Source: an uncultured Bacillota bacterium | GTDB lineage: Bacteria; Bacillota; Clostridia; Tissierellales; Tissierellaceae | DNA: 6,315 bases | NCBI GenBank assembly: GCA_937951995.1 | Contig: CALGAG010000010.1 | Coordinates: 1 to 6,315 of the forward strand | Reading direction: 5' to 3' | In this document: positions 1-5,922 of the stretch, piece by piece | Layout: every line of letters begins with the position of its first letter | Position numbering within the stretch: the stretch's first letter is position 1 | Made by a program: the position numbers and the translations under genes | Notes under the pieces: model-generated | Told to the model about the DNA's origin: nothing | Seen by the model: the letters and a program-made list of their open reading frames with translations, nothing else | Databases searched by the model: none

Positions 1-893
1 TAAGGGAAGAATGCCTGAAAAGCACTCATTGCATTTGAACCTTCAATTGGTTTATTTGCAGCTGAAGGCTCCATAATCCTACTGTTTTTAACTGACCAGC
101 CGTCTCTGTACATATTCATTTTTGATACCAGGATCAAAATACCTGCCGAAGCCGCACTTGGAACAAAGACTCCCAGGTCAGGATTTACCTGGGTCATAAC
201 AATCTGTCCAAAACCTTGTGTTATAGATATCGCTAGTATTGCAAGTAGTCCCTTTCCAATGGCTTCAAAACGTCCATAGAACCAGGCGATTGCAATACCA
301 GCTGATAGATTTAGGATTGAAAGCAACACTGAAGCATATAGGGCCACCCATACTGTGGAAACCAGGTCAGTCTGCAGAATCAATGCATGCCACGCCAGTG
401 CCAGGGTTCCGAAGGTACCAGCCCAGCAATGTCCTATAAGCGGTACGACAACAGCCCACATTGGGGAAACCCCAATGCCTATGAGAAGGGGAGCCGTAAC
501 CAGTATGGGGACCCCAAATCCAGTCACACCCTGAAGAAAGCTGGAAAAGACAACTCCTATAAGTAGAATTCTCAGGAGCTCATTGGGAGCGGAAACTGAA
601 AATGCCTTGTTCAGGGTATCAAAGGCCTTGGCTTCCTTGCTGGTTTCATAAAGGAGAATTGCGGTTATCACCACTGAAATTATGCTTAAGGAACTCCAAA
701 TTGACTTTCCTGCTTCTATAAGTATCAATTCAGGTGTGGCCTTGAAGACAAAAGATGCCGTCAATAGGGTAACCAAAAGGGAAACAGGAGCTGCTTTAAG
801 TGCGGGCCACTTCAGGCCAACCATAAAGAGGAGCAGCAGGAGTATGGGTAAAGCGGCTACAAGCCATAGCTGAAAGCTAAATTCCATGTTCAT
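1..893 (-). CDS. LctP-family (L-lactate permease-like) transporter, N-terminal part, runs off left edge
   Basis: An open frame on the minus strand runs from ATG at 893-891 to the window edge, giving 297 residues without a stop. LctP-family proteins are usually about 500-550 residues, so roughly the C-terminal 40% is missing. The start is supported by GGAGG (905-901) with a 7-nt spacer; an ATG two codons later is too far from this site. The protein is very hydrophobic: segments near residues 9-27, 33-50, 66-82, 107-125, 128-152, 180-204 and 215-233 look membrane-spanning. The best family mark is QGVTGFGVPILVTAPLL (121-137), followed by GHCWAGTFGTLALAW (154-168). This corresponds to the EGAAGFGAP-type signature of lactate/glycolate permeases but is a variant, so the substrate need not be lactate. 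It is transcribed divergently from the oxamate carbamoyltransferase operon, which suggests a linked substrate or product such as oxamate. Family is fairly sure; substrate is inference. Confidence 0.85.
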   Translation of the reverse strand, partial: MNMEFSFQLWLVAALPILLLLLFMVGLKWPALKAAPVSLLVTLLTASFVFKATPELILIEAGKSIWSSLSIISVVITAILLYETSKEAKAFDTLNKAFSVSAPNELLRILLIGVVFSSFLQGVTGFGVPILVTAPLLIGIGVSPMWAVVVPLIGHCWAGTFGTLALAWHALILQTDLVSTVWVALYASVLLSILNLSAGIAIAWFYGRFEAIGKGLLAILAISITQGFGQIVMTQVNPDLGVFVPSAASAGILILVSKMNMYRDGWSVKNSRIMEPSAANKPIEGSNAMSAFQAFFP

Positions 894-925
894 ATGTATA
901 CCTCCAAATTGTAATTATCATACTC

Positions 926-954
926 ATCATATAATCTATTCAATCCTTATACAA
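926..954 (-). promoter_or_regulatory. Candidate sigma-A-type promoter for the permease gene
   Basis: On the minus strand, TTGTAT (954-949) and TATGAT (931-926) are separated by exactly 17 bases. The -10 matches the consensus at 5 of 6 positions, the -35 at 3 of 6. It lies about 33 bases upstream of the permease start codon, leaving a short leader with the GGAGG site. The 14-bp inverted repeat CAATG-AAAA-CATTG (952-965) touches its -35 and could be a small operator. This is consensus matching by eye only. Confidence 0.4.
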
Positions 955-962
955 TGAAAACA

Positions 963-992
963 TTGACTAATACTACCTCGACAAATTATCCT
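963..992 (+). promoter_or_regulatory. Weak candidate rightward promoter upstream of the palindrome
   Basis: TTGACT (963-968, 5 of 6 to consensus) is followed after 18 bases by TATCCT (987-992, 4 of 6). Transcription from here would run through the 31-bp inverted repeat before reaching allF, leaving a leader of about 165 bases that could fold into a hairpin. It competes with the extended -10 site at 1076-1084 as the operon promoter, and the latter fits better. Confidence 0.2.
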
Positions 993-1021
993 TTAATGAT
1001 ATACAAACTATCCAAATAAAG

Positions 1022-1063
1022 AAAAAAAACCGATAAACCTTATCAGATTCTGATAAGGTTTAT
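1022..1063 (-). terminator. Possible leftward rho-independent terminator or attenuator (palindrome plus U8)
   Basis: Read on the minus strand, the 31-bp inverted repeat is followed after CGG by eight consecutive T (complement of the A8 at 1022-1029), the layout of an intrinsic terminator. The stem would be about 14 bp with a 3-nt loop, though AT-rich. No gene reads leftward into it, since allF points the other way. It would therefore insulate the permease from stray antisense transcription, or act as a leader attenuator if a leftward promoter lies to its right. Read rightward there is no T run. The operator reading of the same repeat is equally possible. Confidence 0.35.
1033..1063. repeat. 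Perfect 31-bp inverted repeat (15-bp arms, 1-base centre) in the divergent control region
   Basis: The left arm ATAAACCTTATCAGA (1033-1047) and right arm TCTGATAAGGTTTAT (1049-1063) are exact reverse complements around a single T at 1048. Such a long perfect palindrome in a 270-bp intergenic region is either a dimeric regulator's operator or the stem of an RNA hairpin. It sits just upstream of, and partly in place of, the -35 region for the best rightward promoter; its centre is about 43 bases upstream of the expected transcription start. That position suits activator or repressor binding. The PucR-type regulator encoded downstream is the obvious candidate, but no PucR consensus was matched. 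Confidence 0.9.
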
Positions 1064-1075
1064 GTAATTAAAAGG

Positions 1076-1084
1076 TGATAAAAT
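1076..1084 (+). promoter_or_regulatory. Candidate extended -10 promoter for the allFGHK operon
   Basis: TGATAAAAT (1076-1084) reads as an extended -10: TG, one base, then TAAAAT (5 of 6 to TATAAT). The position 17 bases upstream (1056-1061) is AGGTTT, a poor -35 that falls inside the right arm of the palindrome. An extended -10 with a weak -35 covered by a regulator site is a common plan for activated genes. The predicted start is near 1091, leaving a leader of about 73 bases before allF. Start site not shown by the sequence alone. Confidence 0.4.
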
Positions 1085-1163
1085 TTACATTGAACCAAAG
1101 AAATGATTTTCAGGTCTTATATGTTTGGGAGTAAGTTATTAAATAATAGGGAGGAAAGAATGC

Positions 1164-2831
1164 ATGATACTAGGACTTTTGAAAAGGAATACATATCAGG
1201 ACTCAGTCAACTTGATGCTGCTAAGTACAAGGCTAACTGAGAAGGAAGGTGTACGAAAAGTATCAATAATGATGGGCACTCCTGCAAATAAAGACATATT
1301 CATAAACACAGGAATGTACTCTACTGAGTTTGACACAGCTAATCCAAATGACATATGCATAGCGGTGGATACCGATAATCTTGGCATGCTGGAATCCATA
1401 GGCGAAGATTTGGAGGCTTTCATATCTGATCTGTCCTCGAAGTCAAAAGATGTTCAGCAGAAAAAAGCCAAGAGTCTGAAGGGTGCACTAAGCAAGCTTA
1501 AAGATCCTAACCTGGCTCTTGTTTCAATTCCTGGAGAATATGTATTCGATGAAGGGAAGAGATTGCTCAATGAGGATATGAACCTGTTCATATTCAGTGA
1601 CAACATGGGTCTTGCTGAAGAGAAGGAGTTGAAGGAAATTGCCCGAGACAAGGGACTGATAGTTATGGGACCGGATTGTGGCACTGGGATTATTTCAGGT
1701 GTACCCCTCGCATTTGCAAATGTTGTCAGTAGGGGAAACATAGGCATAGTTGGAGCATCCGGTACGGGGATCCAGGAGATAAGCAGCATAATCAGCAGAC
1801 TTGGGGGAGGAGTATCCCATGCCATTGGCATAGGTGGACGAGACCTTTCCGAAGAGGTTGGAGGAATCTCAGCAGAAATTGCATTGGATTATCTGGCCAA
1901 CGATAAGAACACTGAAGTTATTGTGTTTATATCTAAGCCTCCTTCAGAAGCTGTGAAAAATAGAATAATTGACAAATTGGAGATAATTGGAAAGACAGCT
2001 GTTGCAATTTTTCTAGGAGAAGGTGAAAAAGAGCAGGGAAAGAATATCCATTACGCTTCCACTCTGGAGGATACCGCAAACCTTGCTTTCTGCCTTTCCA
2101 GGAAAAAGAGTGTGGATAAGAATAAAGTCATGGAGTTGGTAGAAAGACTTGACAGCATTAAGATAAACAAAGGTCAAAGGTGGATTCATGGTTATTATGG
2201 AGGAGGTACCTTGGCTGGAGAAGCTAAGTTTATACTTAAAAAATATATGGAGTTCCCAGAAAATAAAATAATAGATTTTGGGGATGATGAGTATACAAAG
2301 GGAAGACCACATCCGATGATAGACCCAGGAACGAGAAAGGATGCAATTGGAAGGCTAAAGGAAAACAAATCCGTAGCGGTGGTAATATTTGACAATGTAA
2401 TTGGATATGGATCCAGCACAGATATGGCTGGATCATTGGGACCTGTTATAGCAGATGTTCTTGAGTATAAGAGAAGTAAGGGAGAGGACATAATTTTCAT
2501 AGCCTCGGTTTGTGGAACCGAAGAAGACATTCAGGTGTATTCCAAGCAGGTTGAGGAGCTGGAGAAGGCTGGTGTCATTGTTGTTAGCACCAATGCCCAA
2601 TGCGCCAAGCTTGCATTAGAGGTAATGGACTATCTAAATGGAGAATGGACCCGAGAGGAAACTACTTCTGGATTGTTTGGTGAGGAGCTTAGGGTGATTA
2701 ATATTGGACTGGAAAGTTTTGGAAAGACCTTGTACGACCAGGGTGTAAATGTAGTGCAATACAATTGGAAGCCAATAGCTGGTGGAAACAGGGATCTACA
2801 GAGAATGCTACAGAAATTAGAAAGTGTTTAG
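1164..2831 (+). CDS. allF: FdrA/AllF, subunit of oxamate carbamoyltransferase (acyl-CoA synthetase-like fold)
   Basis: This 555-residue protein is the FdrA family member, the same length as I recall for E. coli FdrA. It resembles the succinyl-CoA synthetase alpha/beta architecture. Visible marks are MGPDCGTGI (168-176), the glycine-rich nucleotide-fold loop GIVGASGTG (194-202), IGIGGRDLSEEVGG (221-234), GYYGGGTL (343-350), DFGDDEYTKGRPHPMIDP (371-388) and CGTEED (450-455). The canonical GHAGA phosphohistidine motif of true synthetases is not present. In E. coli AllF, AllG and AllH together convert oxalurate and phosphate to oxamate and carbamoyl phosphate; the role here is by homology and gene order. 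The start ATG at 1164 follows GGGAGG (1149-1154) with a 9-nt spacer. The ATG at 1160 is out of frame. First gene of a four-gene operon, 11 nt before allG. Older naming links fdrA to suppression of FtsH defects; that is not informative here. Cytoplasmic, no signal peptide. Confidence 0.92.
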   Translation: MILGLLKRNTYQDSVNLMLLSTRLTEKEGVRKVSIMMGTPANKDIFINTGMYSTEFDTANPNDICIAVDTDNLGMLESIGEDLEAFISDLSSKSKDVQQKKAKSLKGALSKLKDPNLALVSIPGEYVFDEGKRLLNEDMNLFIFSDNMGLAEEKELKEIARDKGLIVMGPDCGTGIISGVPLAFANVVSRGNIGIVGASGTGIQEISSIISRLGGGVSHAIGIGGRDLSEEVGGISAEIALDYLANDKNTEVIVFISKPPSEAVKNRIIDKLEIIGKTAVAIFLGEGEKEQGKNIHYASTLEDTANLAFCLSRKKSVDKNKVMELVERLDSIKINKGQRWIHGYYGGGTLAGEAKFILKKYMEFPENKIIDFGDDEYTKGRPHPMIDPGTRKDAIGRLKENKSVAVVIFDNVIGYGSSTDMAGSLGPVIADVLEYKRSKGEDIIFIASVCGTEEDIQVYSKQVEELEKAGVIVVSTNAQCAKLALEVMDYLNGEWTREETTSGLFGEELRVINIGLESFGKTLYDQGVNVVQYNWKPIAGGNRDLQRMLQKLESV

Positions 2832-2842
2832 GGGGTATACAA

Positions 2843-4111
2843 ATGATTTATGAAAGTCTTGACCATGCAAATGAGGCAGTTATTGCCAAGATAACTGAGG
2901 CACAACCATTTCTGATTGATGTCGTACCGGCAAAGAGTGTAATAAAGGCTCTAGAAGGTAAGACGCTACTACATTCTGGACCACCCATAAGTTGGAATGA
3001 TATGACAGAACCAATGCAGGGATCCTGCTATGGAGCGGTAATGTTCGAAGGATGGGCTTCAAGCAGGGAAGATGCAGAAAAACTTTTATCTGAGGGACAC
3101 ATCAACTTTATTCCTTGTCACGACGTTGATGCAGTGGGACCAATGGGTGGAATAACATCTGGAAATATGCCTGTACTTGTAGTTGAAAACAGGAACCACG
3201 GAAACAGAGCCTACTGTACCCTCAATGAAGGAATTGGCAAAGTGCTAAGATTTGGTGCCTACGGTGAGGAGGTTGTAAACAGACTCCATTGGATGAAAGA
3301 TGTACTTGGCCCTTGTCTATCAGAGGCCCTTGGAAAGATGGATGGAGGCATGAATCTTGGTGTGATAGTATCAAAGGCAATTACAATGGGAGACGAGTTT
3401 CACCAGAGAAATATTGCAGCTTCTGCTTTGTTTATGAAGGATATTATGCCCTATTTACTTGAAGCAGAAATTCCACAAAAGGACCTACGACAAGTATCAA
3501 AATTTCTAGCTGATACAGACCAATTTTTCCTAAATGTAGCAATGGCATATTGCAAATCAGTTATGGATGCGGCCAAATCAGTGGGTGAAGGGACGATCGT
3601 AACTGCCATGACCAGGAACGGTAATGAATTTGCAATTAAGGTATCTGGACTTGGTGACAAATGGTTTAGGGCGCCTGTAAACATGCCTAAAGGATTATTC
3701 TTCACGGGATACACACAGGAGGATGCAAATCTGGATATGGGGGATAGTGCGATAACAGAAACCTTTGGGGTTGGAGGAATGGCTATGATTGCTGCCCCAG
3801 GGGTAACCAGATTTGTTGGTGCCGACGGGATGGGAGCAGCAATGGAAATCAGTGAGGAAATGGAGGAAATTTCAGTAGGCCACAATCCTAACCTCGCCAT
3901 ACCCACATGGGATTTCAAAGGAGCTCTTGTAGGAATAGATGTTAGAAAGGTCGTGGAAACTGGAATAACACCATTGATCAACACTGGTATTGCACACAAA
4001 AAGGCAGGGGTTGGTCAGATTGGCGCTGGTATGGTAAGGGCACCATATGAATGCTTTACAAAAGCTCTAGAGGGACTGGTGGAAAAGTATGTCTCAGAAG
4101 AAGATAATTAA
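2843..4111 (+). CDS. allG: YlbE/AllG, DUF1116 subunit of oxamate carbamoyltransferase
   Basis: This is a DUF1116 (YlbE-like) protein of 422 residues, close to the roughly 420 of E. coli YlbE. Conserved blocks visible are LHSGPPISW (43-51), HDVDAVGPMGGITS (93-106), MGDEFHQRN (182-190), MTRNGNEFAIKVSG (256-269), DMGDSAITETFGVGG (298-312), GHNPNLAIPTWDFKG (346-360) and GIAHKKAGVGQIGAG (382-396). The frame is open to an ATG at 2765 inside allF, but the start at 2843 is chosen because GGGGG (2831-2835) lies 7 nt upstream and because family proteins begin here; the extra 26 residues would be allF sequence out of frame. It is needed with AllF and AllH for carbamoyl transfer between oxalurate and oxamate in E. 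coli; which subunit holds the active site is not evident from sequence. Its last 23 nt overlap allH, implying coupled translation and likely fixed subunit ratios. Confidence 0.92.
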   Translation: MIYESLDHANEAVIAKITEAQPFLIDVVPAKSVIKALEGKTLLHSGPPISWNDMTEPMQGSCYGAVMFEGWASSREDAEKLLSEGHINFIPCHDVDAVGPMGGITSGNMPVLVVENRNHGNRAYCTLNEGIGKVLRFGAYGEEVVNRLHWMKDVLGPCLSEALGKMDGGMNLGVIVSKAITMGDEFHQRNIAASALFMKDIMPYLLEAEIPQKDLRQVSKFLADTDQFFLNVAMAYCKSVMDAAKSVGEGTIVTAMTRNGNEFAIKVSGLGDKWFRAPVNMPKGLFFTGYTQEDANLDMGDSAITETFGVGGMAMIAAPGVTRFVGADGMGAAMEISEEMEEISVGHNPNLAIPTWDFKGALVGIDVRKVVETGITPLINTGIAHKKAGVGQIGAGMVRAPYECFTKALEGLVEKYVSEEDN

Positions 4112-4907
4112 TCCACTTGCAATTGATGGAGAGGTTATTCCTCTACTTGAAAATCCACAAAACATTAAAATTCACAGTGAGTTTAAAAGCACCAGAAACT
4201 TTATTACAGACAAAGGCTTGATGGTTGTGACCACAAACGAGGATGTTCTGCCACCCTTGGGAATTGTCTTAAGCAGGAAGGGCTTCGAGGAGTTCTCCAT
4301 AGAGAATAGAAAGTTTATCATATCAGAATCAAAAGTCTATTGCTCTCAGATGGACACCTATGACAAGAATCCTGATAGTCGAATATTTAATATTTATATG
4401 AGGAGATTAATGCTGGATGATTTTGAAAATGGATTAGGTATTGATAATAAAGAAGTTGAAAAGATACTTATGAACACCAGACTTACAAATCTCACAGAAG
4501 AAGGGGAAATGATTTGGCGAATGATCAGCAGGAGGGGCTCAGTTGATATGGATAGGTTGATAGGCAGGGGCAGGGGATTAACACCAGCATGGGATGACTT
4601 TATAGTAGGATTTTCAGCTGTCCTTAGAGCCAACAGTGCAGATGAAGAGATTCGACAAATAATCCAAGAATTAATATTTTCTGAAGGCCTGAAGCTAACG
4701 ACAGACATTTCTCAAGATTATTTGATCAAAACAATAAACGGATGTTTCAGTCAAAATATTAAGATGTTAATTAATTTCATTCAGAACAATATTTTTGATG
4801 AAAAGTCATACCTTAATGTGATAAAATATGGTGGGACTTCAGGAGTGGATACATTTATAGGTATGATGTCAGCATATGCCAGTTTATTGGGAATAGGAAC
4901 TATATGA
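4089..4907 (+). CDS. allH: YlbF/AllH, DUF2877 subunit of oxamate carbamoyltransferase
   Basis: This 272-residue protein belongs to DUF2877 (YlbF-like); E. coli YlbF is of nearly equal length. The key mark is GRGRGLTPAWDDFIVG (159-174), matching the family's glycine-rich GxGxGLTPxxDD block, with a second block GGTSGVDTFIGM (248-259) near the C-terminus. The N-terminal 100 residues are poorly conserved in this family and show no recognisable motif. The start ATG lies inside the end of allG (23-nt overlap), with a modest GGTGG site at 4078-4082 and 6-nt spacer, so translation is probably coupled to allG. It is the third component of the oxamate carbamoyltransferase shown for E. coli AllFGH. By eye its latter half is more AT-rich than the neighbouring genes. 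The stop TGA abuts the first ATG of the next gene. Assignment rests on the DUF2877 blocks plus gene order. Confidence 0.88.
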   Translation: MSQKKIINPLAIDGEVIPLLENPQNIKIHSEFKSTRNFITDKGLMVVTTNEDVLPPLGIVLSRKGFEEFSIENRKFIISESKVYCSQMDTYDKNPDSRIFNIYMRRLMLDDFENGLGIDNKEVEKILMNTRLTNLTEEGEMIWRMISRRGSVDMDRLIGRGRGLTPAWDDFIVGFSAVLRANSADEEIRQIIQELIFSEGLKLTTDISQDYLIKTINGCFSQNIKMLINFIQNNIFDEKSYLNVIKYGGTSGVDTFIGMMSAYASLLGIGTI

Positions 4908-5858
4908 ATGGGAGTGGTCAATGTGAGTAAAGTTATGATAGCCTTAGGTGGAAATGCCCTTAGAAATAGTCCAAAGGAGCAATTGCAACTAGTGGAAAAG
5001 ACAGCAAGACCTATAGTGGATCTTATAGAGGAAGGTCATACAGTTGTTGTTGCACATGGAAACGGACCTCAGGTTGGTATGATTAACTTGTCATTTGAAA
5101 CAGCAAACCTGTCAGACAGCAAGGTTCCAGAAATGCCATTTCCAGAGTGTGGAGCAATGAGCGAAGGATATATAGGTTATCATCTTCAGAACGCAATAAA
5201 GAATGAACTTACTACAAGAAACATAGAGAAATCAGTGGGCACTATTGTTACACAGGTAATCGTGGATGAACATGACGAGGCTTTTGATCATCCTTCCAAG
5301 CCAATTGGGGGTTTTTACACTGAAGAGGAAGCTAAATCATTGGAGAGTGAAAAGGGATATTCAATGGTTGAAGATTCAGGAAGGGGATACAGGAGAGTGG
5401 TACCTTCACCTAAGCCTGTAGATATAGTTGAAATAGACATGATAAGAGACATGGTGGACAGTGGACACGTTGTGATTGCAGTTGGAGGAGGAGGAATCCC
5501 AACACTAAGAAAAGATGGAAAGCTTAAGGGTGTAGCAGCTGTAATCGATAAGGATCTAGCCAGTGAGAAGCTTGCAGAGATGCTGGAATGCGACATACTG
5601 TTCATACTAACTGCAGTAGAGACAATAGCTCTGGACTTTGGGAAGTCAACACAAAGAGAGCTAAGCTCAATGACTATAGCAGAGGCAGAGCAATTTATTA
5701 AAGAAGGTCATTTTGCGCCAGGGAGCATGCTTCCAAAAGTAATGGCAGCTGTGGACTTTGTAAAATCTCACCCTGAGAGAGAAGCAATCATAACATCCCT
5801 GGAGAGTGCCAAGGCTGCAATACACGGCGACACTGGAACAAGGAGCATTTCAAGCTAA
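4908..5858 (+). CDS. allK: Carbamate kinase (ATP-forming, from carbamoyl phosphate)
   Basis: A complete carbamate kinase of the amino acid kinase fold, which transfers phosphate from carbamoyl phosphate to ADP, leaving carbamate that decays to CO2 and ammonia. Motifs (numbered from the ATG at 4908): IALGGNAL (11-18), VVAHGNGPQVG (47-57), AMSEGYIGYHLQNAI (83-97), SKPIGGFY (130-137), GRGYRRVVPSPKP (158-170), AVGGGGIP (191-198), GVAAVIDKDLASEKLA (208-223), ILTAVE (233-238) and HFAPGSMLPKV (268-278). The lysines expected for phosphate binding (131 and 215) are present. At 316 residues from this ATG it matches the usual 310-316. The ATG directly abuts the allH stop. However, GTG at 4923 has a better GGGAGTGG site (4910-4917) and gives a start closer to the family consensus, so the true N-terminus may be five residues shorter. 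Placed after allFGH as ybcF (allK) is in E. coli, so it probably serves the oxamate carbamoyltransferase rather than arginine deiminase; no arcA or arcB is present. arcC is the alternative symbol. Confidence 0.95.
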   Translation: MGVVNVSKVMIALGGNALRNSPKEQLQLVEKTARPIVDLIEEGHTVVVAHGNGPQVGMINLSFETANLSDSKVPEMPFPECGAMSEGYIGYHLQNAIKNELTTRNIEKSVGTIVTQVIVDEHDEAFDHPSKPIGGFYTEEEAKSLESEKGYSMVEDSGRGYRRVVPSPKPVDIVEIDMIRDMVDSGHVVIAVGGGGIPTLRKDGKLKGVAAVIDKDLASEKLAEMLECDILFILTAVETIALDFGKSTQRELSSMTIAEAEQFIKEGHFAPGSMLPKVMAAVDFVKSHPEREAIITSLESAKAAIHGDTGTRSISS

Positions 5859-5863
5859 CCAAA

Positions 5864-5889
5864 GCCCTCCCCAAAGGAGGGTCTGTTTG
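5864..5889 (+). terminator. Weak hairpin after carbamate kinase, partial intrinsic terminator
   Basis: CCCTCC (5865-5870) and GGAGGG (5876-5881) form a 6-bp GC-rich stem with the loop CCAAA, extendable by a G-T pair. The following TCTGTTTG is only a broken T tract, so termination may be partial, letting some transcripts continue into the PucR-type gene. It starts 6 bases after the kinase stop codon. Confidence 0.5.
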
Positions 5890-5922
5890 CATTAAATTAG
5901 GATAGGATTGAGAGGGATACAA

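Noticed and set aside
239..873. Plus-strand open frames at 239-439 and 682-873
   Set aside because: They lie antisense to the well-supported permease frame, lack good ribosome binding sites and have no recognisable family features.
1085..1163. Riboswitch in the allF leader
   Set aside because: The predicted leader after the extended -10 is only about 73 bases and shows no recognisable conserved riboswitch elements or hairpin with a T run.
1121..1240. A 39-codon frame (ATG 1121, with an internal ATG at 1160) overlapping the start of allF in another frame
   Set aside because: It has at best a weak site upstream, has no recognisable product, and the strong GGGAGG is better explained as the allF ribosome binding site.
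2765..2842. N-terminal extension of allG by 26 residues to an ATG inside allF
   Set aside because: No ribosome binding site there, the extension overlaps allF, and the start at 2843 has a good site and gives the usual family length.
3451..3999. Long minus-strand frame opposite allG (182 codons)
   Set aside because: A shadow of codon usage in allG; low-complexity proline/serine/isoleucine-rich translation without family features. The same applies to the minus-strand frames within allF, allH, the kinase and the PucR-type gene.
4908..5858. Assignment of the kinase to an arginine deiminase (arc) operon
   Set aside because: No arginine deiminase or ornithine carbamoyltransferase is nearby; the neighbours are the three oxamate carbamoyltransferase subunits.
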